A stretch of 64,000 nt of DNA from Actinoallomurus spadix (GTDB lineage Bacteria; Actinomycetota; Actinomycetes; Streptosporangiales; Streptosporangiaceae), in contig NZ_JAMXMX010000006.1 in the NCBI RefSeq assembly GCF_024055725.1, positions 186,001-250,000 on the forward strand. The letters run 5' to 3'. Under the pieces are notes generated by a model, which searched no databases, was not told the DNA's origin, and saw only the letters and a program-made list of their open reading frames with translations. A program made the position numbers and the translations under genes. This document shows positions 8,908 to 18,167 of the stretch, piece by piece; position 1 is the first letter of the stretch, and the number at the start of each line of letters is the position of its first letter.

Positions 8908-9231
8908 ATGGCAAACATCCCAACCCAGGTGATCGCCCAGCCAGGCACGGCGATCACCTTCACGGCGGCCGCCGGCGGCGGCGACCACTGCGCGACCGGC
9001 AGCGACGTGAAGCTGCTCGTCAAGAACGGGGACGCGTCCTCGCACACGGTCACCCTGGCCACGCCCGGCACGGTCGACGGTGATCTGGCCATCGCGGACC
9101 GCGCGGTGACGGTCGCGGCCGGCGCGACGGTGTGCGTGCCGGTCACGGATCGATACAGGGACCCGTCGACGGGCCTGGCGTCGCTCACCTACGACGCGGT
9201 GACCGCGGTGACCGTGGCGGTGATCCGCTGA
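8908..9231 (+). CDS. Small beta-rich phage structural protein
   Basis: A 107-aa protein beginning MANIPTQVIAQPGTAITFT. 'GSDVKLLVKNGDASSHTVTLATPG', 'VDGDLAIADRAVTVAAGATV' and a closing 'SLTYDAVTAVTVAVIR' give an all-beta, Ig-like pattern common between head-tail joining and tail tube genes in actinophages. The ATG at 8908 has GAGAGAGGAC upstream; a GTG at 8893 would overlap that site. Decoration or minor structural role is inferred. Confidence 0.7.
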   Translation: MANIPTQVIAQPGTAITFTAAAGGGDHCATGSDVKLLVKNGDASSHTVTLATPGTVDGDLAIADRAVTVAAGATVCVPVTDRYRDPSTGLASLTYDAVTAVTVAVIR

Positions 9232-9443
9232 TGAACACGGTGAAGATCGTGCACCCGGAGGCGGGCGAGGCGGATGTCCCGGCGTCGGCGGTGCCGCACT
9301 GGCGCGCTGCGGGCTGGGTTTCGGCCGACGAGGCGCGAGCCGACCAGGACCAGGCCGAACCGGATCCGGACGACGGCCCACGGAAGAAGGAAGACAAGCC
9401 GAGCGGCCGGTCGCGTCGGCGTTCCAACGAGGAGAGTGAGTGA
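9231..9443 (+). CDS. Small acidic/basic phage protein of unknown function
   Basis: A 70-aa protein whose ATG overlaps the upstream stop (TGATG). 'VKIVHPEAGEADVPASAVPHWRAAGW' is followed by a charged Asp/Glu then Arg/Lys-rich tail. The 'VPASAVPHWRAAGWV' element resembles small head proteins that match an internal motif to a joining protein. No function is assigned. It is coupled to the tail tube gene downstream. Confidence 0.65.
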   Translation: MNTVKIVHPEAGEADVPASAVPHWRAAGWVSADEARADQDQAEPDPDDGPRKKEDKPSGRSRRRSNEESE

Positions 9444-9925
9444 TGGCGGCTACCCCGATCACGCGCACCGACCGGTTCTTCGCCAAGAGGCGCAGCCGGA
9501 TCGTGTTCTGCGCGACCCTGGCGAACAAGAACAGCCCGACCCGCAGCGAGATCAACGCCGGTACCGACCTGACCGGCGAAATCTCGCAGGTCAACGGGTT
9601 CAACACCACGTCGAACCTCCTCGACGCCCCGGACTACGGTTCGCCGTTCACCAGCAAGACGCCCGGCGCGATCGAGGCAGCGGACTCGTCCTTTCAGTGC
9701 TACCAGGACAAGACGACCCACGACATCCGGGAGCTGCTGCCGCGCGACACAACCGGCTTCGTGATCATCATGTGGGGCGGTGACGTCCCCGGCCAGCTGT
9801 GCGACGTCTTCCCGGTCACGGTCAGCTCGACGCCCAAGTCGCTGCCGGACAACGCCGCCGCGGACATCACGATCAACTTCGCGATCACGTCCGAGCCGGC
9901 CGAAGACGTGGTGATCCCGGCGTGA
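9443..9925 (+). CDS. Major tail tube protein
   Basis: A 160-aa protein. The ATG at 9443 lies 7 to 12 bases after GAGGAGAG; the GTG one codon earlier is an alternative. 'GTDLTGEISQVNGFNTTSNLLDAPD', 'GAIEAADSSFQCYQD' and 'FPVTVSSTPKSLPDNAAADITINFAITSEP' fit small siphovirus tube proteins of actinophages. Placement just before the frameshifting chaperone and the tape measure protein supports the call. It polymerises into the tail tube. Confidence 0.85.
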   Translation: MAATPITRTDRFFAKRRSRIVFCATLANKNSPTRSEINAGTDLTGEISQVNGFNTTSNLLDAPDYGSPFTSKTPGAIEAADSSFQCYQDKTTHDIRELLPRDTTGFVIIMWGGDVPGQLCDVFPVTVSSTPKSLPDNAAADITINFAITSEPAEDVVIPA

Positions 9926-10428
9926 GCAACACGAAGAAGGCGGGCCGGCGCGAGCGGCTGCTGGCCCGCAAACGCCCCACGGCCGTCTACCAGCTCGCGG
10001 TCGCCGACGACACCGAGGCGAAGGCCGAGCTGGAGGCCGCCAAGGACGCCCTCGAGGTGGCGAAGTTCCGGAAGGACGACAGCGCCGAGCAGGCGGTCGC
10101 CGACGCGGAGGAGCGCCTGGCGGCAGCCCGGGAGGCCGTCGAAGCCTGCTACGAGCCGGTGACGCTGGTGGCAATGCCGCCGACGGAGTTCGAGGCGCTC
10201 ATCGCCGAACATCCGGCTCGCGAGGGCGAGGAGGAGGCGTGGAACTCCGACACCTTCCCCCGCGCGGTGTTCCTGGCCTGCGTGCAGTCCGGCGAGGACG
10301 ACCCGACGGCCGAGGAGTGGGCCGAACTGGTCGACCGGAGCCTGTCCCAGGGTGAGCGTACGGCCCTGCTGATGGCGGCGCTGACGGTCAACGCCCGCTG
10401 GCCCTCAGGGACAGTCCCAAACGACTGA
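9922..10428 (+). CDS. Tail assembly chaperone, frame-0 product (gpG-like)
   Basis: A 168-aa protein starting at GTG overlapping the tube-protein stop. It is rich in charged helices ('AKAELEAAKDALEVAKF', 'AEERLAAAREAVEAC'), then 'VALPPTEFEALIAEHP'-like sequence (actual VAMPPTEFEALIAEHP) and 'SQGERTALLMAALTVN'. It chaperones tape measure assembly. Its last codons run through CCCAAAC directly before TGA, so a fraction of ribosomes should shift to the -1 frame and make a longer product (lambda gpG/gpGT type). Confidence 0.9.
   Translation: MSNTKKAGRRERLLARKRPTAVYQLAVADDTEAKAELEAAKDALEVAKFRKDDSAEQAVADAEERLAAAREAVEACYEPVTLVAMPPTEFEALIAEHPAREGEEEAWNSDTFPRAVFLACVQSGEDDPTAEEWAELVDRSLSQGERTALLMAALTVNARWPSGTVPND
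10416..10422 (+). promoter_or_regulatory. -1 programmed ribosomal frameshift slippery heptamer
   Basis: CCCAAAC fits X XXY YYZ. The zero-frame codons are CCA (10417-10419) and AAC (10420-10422), one codon before the TGA at 10426-10428. Sliding back one base gives CCC AAA and opens a frame that continues to 10761-10763. The site is exactly where tail-assembly chaperone genes of siphoviruses carry such signals. Confidence 0.9.
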
Positions 10429-10763
10429 AGGCAGACCCGCAGCTCGAACTCGAGCTGGAGGTCTGCCGCGACTACAAGATCCCCCACAGCGAGTTCCTGC
10501 GCTGGGACCAGGAGGACCGCGACAAAGCGATCTGGTCGCATCTACGGGCTCGCCAGACGTGTTCGCAGTGTGGCACCCGCCCTGAGGAGTGGGACCCGGC
10601 TCAGGGCGGCGACCGCGCCGCCTACCACCCCGTGGTGAGGGTCTGCCGCGGCTGCCAGGAAGTCGAAGCCCGCATGGCCGCCGTGCCTGAAGAGCAGCGG
10701 GTCCGCGGCATGTTCGTCACCTTGATCCGAGAGGAGGACACGCAACATGGCGAATCGCCGTGA
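10419..10763 (+). CDS. Tail assembly chaperone, -1 frame extension (gpT-like)
   Basis: This open frame has no start of its own and is entered by the -1 shift at 10416-10422, giving a G-T fusion of about 280 residues. The extension reads KRLKADPQLELELEVCRDYK then 'IPHSEFLRW' and ends inside the tape measure gene. It has two cysteine pairs, CSQCGTRPEEW and VCRGC, a zinc-knuckle layout usual in actinophage gpT domains. The C-terminal part is thought to recruit tape measure and tube proteins. Confidence 0.88.
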   Translation, partial: KRLKADPQLELELEVCRDYKIPHSEFLRWDQEDRDKAIWSHLRARQTCSQCGTRPEEWDPAQGGDRAAYHPVVRVCRGCQEVEARMAAVPEEQRVRGMFVTLIREEDTQHGESP

Positions 10764-13700
10764 CCTCACGATCGGTATCGACGGTGACCCGCGCGGCCTC
10801 GACCGGGCGTTCGGGGACGCGACGGCCAAGGCCCGCACGTTCGACCGGGAGCTGGAGCGGCTGGAGCGCCAGCAGGCCGCACAGGAGAGGGCTTCCAGCC
10901 GGGCGGCCGAGGCGGTGCGCAAGCTCGGCACCGAGGAGGAGAAAGCCGCGCTTCAGGCCCGGAAGATGGGCTCGCAGGTGGAGGCGGCGTCCGACCGTGC
11001 CGAGCGTGCGCAGAAGCGCGCGGAGGCTGCCGCGAAGGCGTATGAGCGCGGGCTGATCAGCGAGGCCGCCGCCGCGGCGGCAGCTGCTCGCGCGGCGAAG
11101 GCGCTCGAGCAGGCGGAGATCAGGGCGGCGGAGGCTCAGCTGGCCGGGCGGGAGGCCGCCGAACGGATCGCGCGGGCGCACCGAGAGGCCCACAGGGCCG
11201 CCCAGGAGCAGGCGGAGCAGGAACGGCAGCTCGCCCGGGATGCGGTGCTGGCGTCGGCGGCTCAGCGGCTCGCGTCACTGAAGGCCGCCGGCGCCGTCAA
11301 GGAACACAACGCGGTGATCCAGTCCCTGCGCGGCACCTTCGGCGACGTCGAGAAGATCGGCGGCACGGCGTTCCGCGAGATCGAGCAGGTCACCACCAAG
11401 GCGACCTCAGCCGTCGACGACTTCACCAAGAACATCAGCGTCCTCGGAAAGTCCGGGCCAGCAGTCCTCGGGCCGCTGGCCGTGGCGATCCAGCTGCTGC
11501 CGACGCTGGCGACCGCGGCCGGCGGCGCCATGGCGCTCGGGCTGGGCGGCGCGCTGTCGCTGATCGCCATCAAGGCCCAGGCCGGGAACGCCGACGTCCG
11601 AAACGCCTTCGGCGACACCGCGAACTACATCAACCGGCAGTTCCAGCACATCTCGGCGCCCTTCCACGACGTGCTGCTGCACATGGCGAAGGACGCCGAG
11701 ACGGCCTTCGATGGCTTGTCGCCCGCGCTGGAAGGCGCGTTCAGCGATATGGCGCCCTCCATCGACGATTTCGCCGCCAAACTCGCCGTTGGGCTGCAGG
11801 AACTCGACCCCGCGATCAGCAGTATCGGCCGCGCTTTCTCGCAGACCCTGGACGATCTCGGCCCCGAGATGGGCACGATCCTGCACAACATCAGCGCAGG
11901 CGTCGAGTCGATCATGAACGGGGTCGCGGCCAACCCCGGCGCGCTGACCAAGTTCGTCGTGTTCTTCTCCGACCTGGTGCGCTACGCCGGCGCCGCGATC
12001 GGATTCATGATCCGCTTCGCCGACGTCTTCAACACCATCTTCAAGATCGCGAACATGTTCGTCTTCGGGCCCCTCGGCATGCTGATCGGCGGCTTCCACG
12101 ACATCGCGAAGGCCTTCGGCTCCGGCGGCGACGAGGCCACCGACTTCGCCGGCAACGTCCGCACCGCAGGGCAGGCGGCATCCGAGGCCAGAGGCGGAAC
12201 CTCCGCCCTGGCCAAGGACATGCAGGTCCTCGAGGACCGGACAACGGGCGCAGACGCCAAGGTCAGCGCACTGACCGAACGGTTCCAGAAGCTGCTGGAC
12301 CCGCAGCTGGCCGTGTTCGAGGACACCGCGAAACTCCGCGACGGCTTCAACGCCCTGGAGAAGGCGCTGAAGAAGTCCCACGGCGCGCTGGACAACCACA
12401 ACCAGGCCGCCCGCGACGCCAAGGGCGCGCTCGGCGACCAGGTCACATCGCTGAAGGCCTACGCCAACGACCTGCTGTCCTCCGGCGCGAACATCGAGAA
12501 GGTCCGCAAGAAGCTGCGGCCGTACATCGAAGACCTCTACAAGTCGGCCGGGGCGAACAAGCAGGCCCGATCCCTCGTCGACGGCTTCGTCAAGGCCCTC
12601 GGCCTGGTGCCACCGAAGAAGGGCACGAAGGTCTCGGTGGCCGGGGCGACCAAGGCGAAGAGTGAGCTCCAGGGCATCTCCGACGAGGCGATGAAGACGG
12701 AGAAGTACAGCAACCTGAAGTTCGTGCTGCACGCGCTGGACAAGGCCACCGGCGTCGCCCGGAAGGTCGGCGGCGTGCTGAAGTCGTTCGCGCGCAACAA
12801 CTACCGCGCGGTCTTGACCGCCAAGAGCGCGGTATCGGGGGCCGTCAGCGCGGCGACCGGCGCCTGCCGCACCTTCGCCCGGGGGAACTACCGTGCGCTC
12901 TTGACCGCGAAGAATGCGGTCACGTCGGCGTTCAACGCGGTGATGTCGCTGGGGCGGCGCTGGGCGAGCCAGACCTTCAACGCCACGTTCGGCGTGATCA
13001 AGAAGCTGTTCAGTGCCGAAGGCGGCTACGTCGGCCCCGAGGCGCTCGGGTACGCCACCGGCGGCCCGGTCCAGCGGTTCCCGACCGGCGGGTCGGTGTC
13101 CGGGCCGGGCACGGCCACGAGCGACAGCATCCCGGCGATGCTGAGCAACGGCGAGTTCGTCGTGAACGCCGCACAGACGGCGCGGTTCCTGCCCCTGCTG
13201 GAGGCGATAAACAGCGGGTTGGCGCCCGGCCCGTCGACGGCGACGTTCGTCGCATCGGCCCCGGCCTCCTCCGCCGCTCCGCCGGCCACCGCGACGGCGG
13301 CCGGCGTGGCCGCCTCGTCGAACCCGCTGGACCTGGGCGGCATCCTGCAGCAGTGGCAGGACGTCGTGAAGCCCGCGACGAAGTCCGACGTCAACAAGGC
13401 GATCAAGGACCGCCGCACGCAGGTCGACCAGCTGCGCAACGCCGAGGACGCCCTCGCCCGGGCCCGCAAGCGGCATGACCCGCGCGCCGTCGCGGCCGCC
13501 GAGCGGCGCGTCCGCAAGGAGCGCGAGGACCTGGCCGACGCGACGAAGAAGCTGAAGGACGTCGAGGCCCGCTACAACTACGCGAAGATGACGCCGGCGC
13601 AGCAGCTCGGCGCGGCGCTCGGGATGAGCATCCGGGACAACGCCGCGTTCCTGAGGAACCTGCAGACGCTGGCCGACCGCGGGTTCGGGCAGCTCGCCCA

Positions 13701-14316
13701 GCAGCTGCTGGCGATGGGCGGCCCCGAGGCGCAGAAGATCGCCGCGTCCGCGGTGAAGCTGTCGAACTCCAAGCTGTCCGGCCTGCAGAAGCAGGTTGGG
13801 CAGGCCCAGCAGCAGCAGGACACCCTCTCGCACCTGAACGACATCCTCAGCGTCCGGTCGGCGATCAAGAACACCAAGGGCGGCATCTCCACCTGGACGG
13901 CGCTGCTGAACGCCACCGGGCTGGATCCGGCGTCGCTCGCGGCCGCGGTGAAGCTGATCGCCGGTGACCTCGGCAAGACCGCGAGCGGCAAGGCCCTGCT
14001 GGCGGACATGCACGCGCACGGCTACGCGAAGGGCGGCCCGATCGTCGGGCCGGCCGGGATCGACCGTGTCCCGATGTGGGGCACGGCCGGGGAGTACGTC
14101 GTCAACGCCAAGCAGACGGCGGCGTACCGGCCCCTGCTCGATGCCATCAACGCCGGAGCGGTCCGGGTCCCTGTCGCCTCGTCCATCCCGGTGCGCGGCG
14201 GCGACGGCGCGCGGGCGGGCGCGACCATCCACCAGACGTTCGCCACGCAGGAGATGAACGCCCAGCAGCTCGCCCGCGAAGCGGCCCGCGAGGCCGCCTG
14301 GCAGTTGAGGGGGTGA
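10747..14316 (+). CDS. Tape measure protein
   Basis: A 1189-aa protein, the longest gene in the prophage, setting tail length. Residues 25-165 are Ala/Glu/Arg-rich coiled coil. Hydrophobic stretches at about 238-275 (LLPTLATAAGGAMALGLGGA) and 400-450 are the membrane-insertion segments usual in this family. A Gly-rich turn plus 'DSIPAMLSNGEFVVNAAQTA' at about 785-815 recurs near 1095-1137 as 'DRVPMWGTAGEYVVNAKQTA', an internal duplication. 'ARNNYRAVLTAKSAV' and 'ARGNYRALLTAKNAV' near 680-720 form another repeat. Its ATG lies inside the end of the gpT frame. Confidence 0.93.
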   Translation: MANRRDLTIGIDGDPRGLDRAFGDATAKARTFDRELERLERQQAAQERASSRAAEAVRKLGTEEEKAALQARKMGSQVEAASDRAERAQKRAEAAAKAYERGLISEAAAAAAAARAAKALEQAEIRAAEAQLAGREAAERIARAHREAHRAAQEQAEQERQLARDAVLASAAQRLASLKAAGAVKEHNAVIQSLRGTFGDVEKIGGTAFREIEQVTTKATSAVDDFTKNISVLGKSGPAVLGPLAVAIQLLPTLATAAGGAMALGLGGALSLIAIKAQAGNADVRNAFGDTANYINRQFQHISAPFHDVLLHMAKDAETAFDGLSPALEGAFSDMAPSIDDFAAKLAVGLQELDPAISSIGRAFSQTLDDLGPEMGTILHNISAGVESIMNGVAANPGALTKFVVFFSDLVRYAGAAIGFMIRFADVFNTIFKIANMFVFGPLGMLIGGFHDIAKAFGSGGDEATDFAGNVRTAGQAASEARGGTSALAKDMQVLEDRTTGADAKVSALTERFQKLLDPQLAVFEDTAKLRDGFNALEKALKKSHGALDNHNQAARDAKGALGDQVTSLKAYANDLLSSGANIEKVRKKLRPYIEDLYKSAGANKQARSLVDGFVKALGLVPPKKGTKVSVAGATKAKSELQGISDEAMKTEKYSNLKFVLHALDKATGVARKVGGVLKSFARNNYRAVLTAKSAVSGAVSAATGACRTFARGNYRALLTAKNAVTSAFNAVMSLGRRWASQTFNATFGVIKKLFSAEGGYVGPEALGYATGGPVQRFPTGGSVSGPGTATSDSIPAMLSNGEFVVNAAQTARFLPLLEAINSGLAPGPSTATFVASAPASSAAPPATATAAGVAASSNPLDLGGILQQWQDVVKPATKSDVNKAIKDRRTQVDQLRNAEDALARARKRHDPRAVAAAERRVRKEREDLADATKKLKDVEARYNYAKMTPAQQLGAALGMSIRDNAAFLRNLQTLADRGFGQLAQQLLAMGGPEAQKIAASAVKLSNSKLSGLQKQVGQAQQQQDTLSHLNDILSVRSAIKNTKGGISTWTALLNATGLDPASLAAAVKLIAGDLGKTASGKALLADMHAHGYAKGGPIVGPAGIDRVPMWGTAGEYVVNAKQTAAYRPLLDAINAGAVRVPVASSIPVRGGDGARAGATIHQTFATQEMNAQQLAREAAREAAWQLRG

Positions 14317-14320
14317 CCGG

Positions 14321-15253
14321 GTGAGCATCCCCGCTGTCGAGCCGCCGATCACCGGCGGCACGACCGGCTACCTGCCGGGCACGGACTTCGGCGGCCTGAC
14401 CGGCGCCATCGACGACTCGGCCGGCTCCGGCGTCGTCATCCCGCTCGGCCAGGTCGACGACGCCTACGTCCAGTGGCGGATGACCGATCTGACCGGTTGG
14501 GACGCGGCCGACCTGGAGGAGAACGCCGAGACCCGGACGGGCGCGGACGGCATGTTTGACGCCCCGAACTACTACGGCGGCCGCACGGTCCAGGTCAAGG
14601 GCCTAATCGTCGCGCCGGACGCAGTCACGCTCGAGGCCGCGATGTACCGGCTCGTTCAGGCGGTCCCGCCGCGGCGGCTCGTGACGGTCCGGTTCGATGA
14701 GGCGACACCGAAGTACGTGATGGCGCGCCGCTCCGGTCGGCCGATGGTCGGCAAGGTCACCGACCGCACCGCCGAGTTCGACGTGTCGCTGCTCGCGCCG
14801 GACCCGCGGAAGTACGCGGTCGATGCGACCTCGGTGACGCTGAGCATCGCGCAGCCCGCGGCCGGGCTTGCACCGCCGTGGACGGCGCCGGTCACGCTTC
14901 CGGCGCGTACCGGCGGGTCTGACACGGTGGTGGTCACCAACAGCGGGATCTACGAGACGCAGCCGCTGATCCGCATCGCCGGGCCCGGCCAGGACCTGCA
15001 GATCACCAACACCACGACCGGCGCGTTCCTCGCCTACGACGTGCTCCTCGGCGCGACGGACTACCTGCTCGTCGACTGCCACGCCGGCGTCGCGCTGCTG
15101 AACGGCACCGCGCCGCGCTCACCGAGTCCGGGCAGCAGCGTCACCGAGCGGTTCGTGATCGTCCCCGGCGACAACCGACTGCAGCTCACCGGCACCGCCA
15201 CTGACGTCGTCGTCGCGTCCGCCACCGTCCAGTTCAACTCCGCATGGGATTGA
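14321..15253 (+). CDS. Distal tail protein (Dit-like)
   Basis: A 310-aa protein starting at GTG. 'YVQWRMTDLTGWDAADLEENAETRTGADG', 'NYYGGRTVQVKGLIVAPD' and 'LLAPDPRKYAVDATSVTLSI' are the pattern of siphovirus distal tail proteins, with an N-terminal ring domain and a C-terminal beta domain. It lies directly after the tape measure gene, as Dit does. It forms the hexameric hub at the tail tip. Confidence 0.85.
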   Translation: MSIPAVEPPITGGTTGYLPGTDFGGLTGAIDDSAGSGVVIPLGQVDDAYVQWRMTDLTGWDAADLEENAETRTGADGMFDAPNYYGGRTVQVKGLIVAPDAVTLEAAMYRLVQAVPPRRLVTVRFDEATPKYVMARRSGRPMVGKVTDRTAEFDVSLLAPDPRKYAVDATSVTLSIAQPAAGLAPPWTAPVTLPARTGGSDTVVVTNSGIYETQPLIRIAGPGQDLQITNTTTGAFLAYDVLLGATDYLLVDCHAGVALLNGTAPRSPSPGSSVTERFVIVPGDNRLQLTGTATDVVVASATVQFNSAWD

Positions 15254-15260
15254 GGTACCG

Positions 15261-16208
15261 ATGGCCAACGTCGTAGCGGCCAACCCACCAGCGTGGATGG
15301 ACGGCATCGCCGTCAACGGCGCGCAGATGCGCGCCGAGGTCCTCGGCGCGATCCTGCCCACCGCCGGGATCGTCCGCGGCCTGAACGCCCAGGCGCTGCC
15401 GACACCGGCGATGAAGGTCCGGGTCCCGGCCGGGCTGTGCATGGTTTCCGACGGCCAGAACGGCTACTACCCGGTGCAGCTGGCGACGCAGACCGACCTG
15501 GACATCGCCGCGAGTTCCGCAACGCAGGGCCGCTACGACTCGGTGATCGCCGAAGTCGTCGACACCGGCGTCGCCGGGACCGCGCTGTACCGGTTCCGGA
15601 TCATCACCGGGACCCCGGCGGCGAGCCCGACACCGCCGACCCTGCCGGCGGCGGACCAGCCGACCGCGTTCACGCTGCGGCTGGCGAACGTCTTCGTCCA
15701 GGCCAACGCGGAGACGAACGGCTTCGTGCGCGCCCAGGACGTCGCCGTCGTCGCGCCGTCGGCGCTCGTCGTGCCTCGCCCCGTCGAGGTTGCGCAGACG
15801 GCCCTCATGGTCAACACCGACTTCAGCACCATCAACAGCTGGGCCGACTTCCCCTCGGGGAAGTGGGCGCCGCTGACGTTCACCGTGCCGCCGTCCGGAC
15901 AGGTCTACGTCACGCTCAGCGCGAATGTGCAGGGCCACGACGGCACGACCTTCGCGACGGCCTGGTGCTCCTGGCGCGGTACGGGCGGGGGCATCGCCAG
16001 CGGGACGGCCAGCAGCCTCACCGACCCGCGGGGCGTCTCCGCCCGCAACGGCTCCCGCACGTACGCCAGCAAGCGCGTGCGGGTGTCCGGGCTGACGCCG
16101 GGTGCCAGCGTGACGCTCACCCCGATCTACTTCATCAGCGCGTCGGGCGGTGTTGACGCGAACACGCGGGTGGGCGAGGGCACGCTGATCGTCGAGCCGA
16201 TCGCATGA
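15261..16208 (+). CDS. Minor tail protein, unknown role
   Basis: A 315-aa protein. The N-terminal ~140 residues (MANVVAANPPAWMDGIAVNG onward, with 'RYDSVIAEVVDTGVAGTALY') resemble the upper-baseplate or fibre-attachment domains of actinophage minor tail proteins. The C-terminal half is beta-rich and Ser/Thr/Gly-rich ('VNTDFSTINSWADFPSG', 'VYVTLSANVQGHDGTTFATA'). It lies between Dit and the Tal-like gene, so it is probably part of the baseplate or a receptor-binding element. Confidence 0.7.
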   Translation: MANVVAANPPAWMDGIAVNGAQMRAEVLGAILPTAGIVRGLNAQALPTPAMKVRVPAGLCMVSDGQNGYYPVQLATQTDLDIAASSATQGRYDSVIAEVVDTGVAGTALYRFRIITGTPAASPTPPTLPAADQPTAFTLRLANVFVQANAETNGFVRAQDVAVVAPSALVVPRPVEVAQTALMVNTDFSTINSWADFPSGKWAPLTFTVPPSGQVYVTLSANVQGHDGTTFATAWCSWRGTGGGIASGTASSLTDPRGVSARNGSRTYASKRVRVSGLTPGASVTLTPIYFISASGGVDANTRVGEGTLIVEPIA

Positions 16209-17410
16209 CCGGGCCCCTGCTCGCCGCCGAGCTGCTGCAGCCGGTCCCGGTCTCCCGACCGGGCCAGTGGCGGTACGCGCTGTACGACCTGCTCACGCGC
16301 AGGCAGATCGCCGAGCACATGCCGTTCACGGTCGAGCCCTTCGACCGCTCGCTGACGGAGGCCGGCACCCTGACGGCCAGTCTGCAGACCGGCGATCCCG
16401 GCGTGCAGTCCCTGGACCCGTGGGGCCGGGCGGTGCAGCGCCGGACCTCGCTCGTGGTCCTGCGTGACGATGTCGTGGTCGGCGAGTACGTCGTCTGGAA
16501 TCGCCCCAGCTACAAGGCGTCAGAGAAGAAGATGACGCTGTCGTGCAGCGAGATCCGTTCGGTCCTCGACAAGCATCGGATTTTCCGCCCGACGGACGGC
16601 TATGGGTCCCGCAAGACGCTCGAGTTCGTCCAGGCCGACGCGTTCGACGTCTTCCGGGCCCTTCTCGCCGATGCCCAGGCCGCCACCTACCAGGGCTTGC
16701 CCGTCGGCGACCTGGCGATCGAGATGGACCCGACGGTCCTGTCCGGCGTGCTCATCGACCGCCGCGACGTGCAGGACCAGGCGACTGCATACCACGGCTA
16801 CTCAATGGAGTACTACGGGCCGCTCCTCGACGACCTCGCCGACACCGCGGGGTTCGAATGGCGCATCGACACCTTCATCGACTCCGACAACCAGCTGCGG
16901 CGCCGTCTCGTCCTGGGCTACCCGCACGTCGGCCGGGGCCCGGATGCCGACAGCCTCACCCTCGAGTACCCCGGCACCATCGCCGACTACCAGGTCGACG
17001 ACGACGGCGAATCGTCCGCGAACTACGTCGCATCGATCGGCGCGGGCGAGGAAGAAGCCGCCATCTGGGGAGAGGCGTACAACGCTGCGGAGCTCGCGGC
17101 CGGCTATCCGCTCCTCGAAACGACGGCCAGCTACAAGGACGACACGAGCCCCGTGATCGCGGCCGGGCACGCCGCCGCCGAGCTGTCGCGCGTCAGCGGT
17201 GACGTGCAGCTGTGGAGCCTGGACCTCATCGGGTATCCGGCCGTGGCGCCCGGCGACTACGTGCGGATTCGGATCTGTGATGAGGCGCGCTGGCGCGGCT
17301 CGTCCGCGGCCCCGGTGGAGAAGTGGGTGCGGGTCGTCGGCATGAAGATCCAGCCCGCGCCGAAAGAGCGCACGACGTTGACGATCGAGGATCCGCGGGG
17401 GACGTCATGA
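16205..17410 (+). CDS. Tail-associated baseplate protein (gp37-like/Tal family)
   Basis: A 401-aa protein whose ATG overlaps the upstream stop (ATGA). 'WRYALYDLLTRRQIAEHMPF', 'GTLTASLQTGDP' and 'RTSLVVLRDDVVVGEYVVW' begin a domain typical of siphovirus ReqiPepy6 gp37-like tail proteins. The middle has 'DLADTAGFEWRIDT' and the end 'VAPGDYVRIRICD', 'VRVVGMKIQPAPKERTTLTI'. These form the tail tip ring below Dit. Confidence 0.82.
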   Translation: MTGPLLAAELLQPVPVSRPGQWRYALYDLLTRRQIAEHMPFTVEPFDRSLTEAGTLTASLQTGDPGVQSLDPWGRAVQRRTSLVVLRDDVVVGEYVVWNRPSYKASEKKMTLSCSEIRSVLDKHRIFRPTDGYGSRKTLEFVQADAFDVFRALLADAQAATYQGLPVGDLAIEMDPTVLSGVLIDRRDVQDQATAYHGYSMEYYGPLLDDLADTAGFEWRIDTFIDSDNQLRRRLVLGYPHVGRGPDADSLTLEYPGTIADYQVDDDGESSANYVASIGAGEEEAAIWGEAYNAAELAAGYPLLETTASYKDDTSPVIAAGHAAAELSRVSGDVQLWSLDLIGYPAVAPGDYVRIRICDEARWRGSSAAPVEKWVRVVGMKIQPAPKERTTLTIEDPRGTS

Positions 17411-18123
17411 CCAGGCAGAACACGCGCCGAGACGAACGGCACGAGCAGAGGTGGAAGGCCGAGATCGAGCGCCGGCTGCAGAAGCTGGAGACGAGCCCGC
17501 GCGCCGGGCACACCTCCGTCTCGCACGGCAAGTTCCTGATCCAGGACGGCTCCGGCGGGGCGCATCTCCTCCGCGCCGGGTACCTCGGTGACGACGACGC
17601 CGGCGAGGTCCGCGGCATGTCCATGCACCGGCCGTCCGGGGAGTTCGTGTTCTCGACCTGGTCCGGACAGGGCGACGACTCGGGCGGGTTCTGGGGCCTG
17701 TACGACAAGGCCACCAACGCGGTCGTCTCCGACGACGTCGTGAGCGGCCAAGGCCTCGCGACGCCGTACATCGGTGCGCCGAACTGGGCGCCGGGCGACC
17801 GCAGCAAGTGGCCATCGGTCGACGTGACCGGGACGGCCTACATCACCCAGTGGCGCGGAGCATGGTGGAAACAGCACCCGCGCCTCCACGTCGTCGTCTG
17901 GACATGGTCGGACCCAGGGACCAGCGGCGACGTTCAGGTGACCTGCAATGGCGTCTCGGCGACCAAGCCCGTCAGCAGCGGCGACAACGAGATCCAGGAC
18001 CTCTACCTCACCGTCCCGGGTAATCACCTGACCTGGCAGCAGGTCACGGTCGACCTGCGCCGCACCAGCGGCAGCGGATTCTGCGGCTGCTGGCCCATGG
18101 GCGCGTACGGCGTCCAGTCCTGA
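17407..18123 (+). CDS. Minor tail protein
   Basis: A 238-aa protein with an ATGA overlap upstream. A short N-terminal charged helix (RRDERHEQRWKAEIERRLQK) is followed by a beta-rich region (KFLIQDGSGGAHLLRAG, 'GEFVFSTWSGQGDDSGGFWG'). The C-terminal half may be a carbohydrate-binding-like beta sandwich ('HPRLHVVVWTWSDPG'). An N-terminal helix plus beta domain suits a short tail fibre or its attachment protein. Function inferred from position. Confidence 0.7.
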   Translation: MTRQNTRRDERHEQRWKAEIERRLQKLETSPRAGHTSVSHGKFLIQDGSGGAHLLRAGYLGDDDAGEVRGMSMHRPSGEFVFSTWSGQGDDSGGFWGLYDKATNAVVSDDVVSGQGLATPYIGAPNWAPGDRSKWPSVDVTGTAYITQWRGAWWKQHPRLHVVVWTWSDPGTSGDVQVTCNGVSATKPVSSGDNEIQDLYLTVPGNHLTWQQVTVDLRRTSGSGFCGCWPMGAYGVQS

Positions 18124-18167
18124 CGACGCACGCAGATCACCCACACCCCAAGGAGGGGCATCCTCGC

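Noticed and set aside
11407-14361. Open frame of 984 codons opposite the tape measure gene
   Set aside because: Mirror of the real gene's codon bias; composition is dominated by Arg, Gly, Val and Asp with no recognisable domain.
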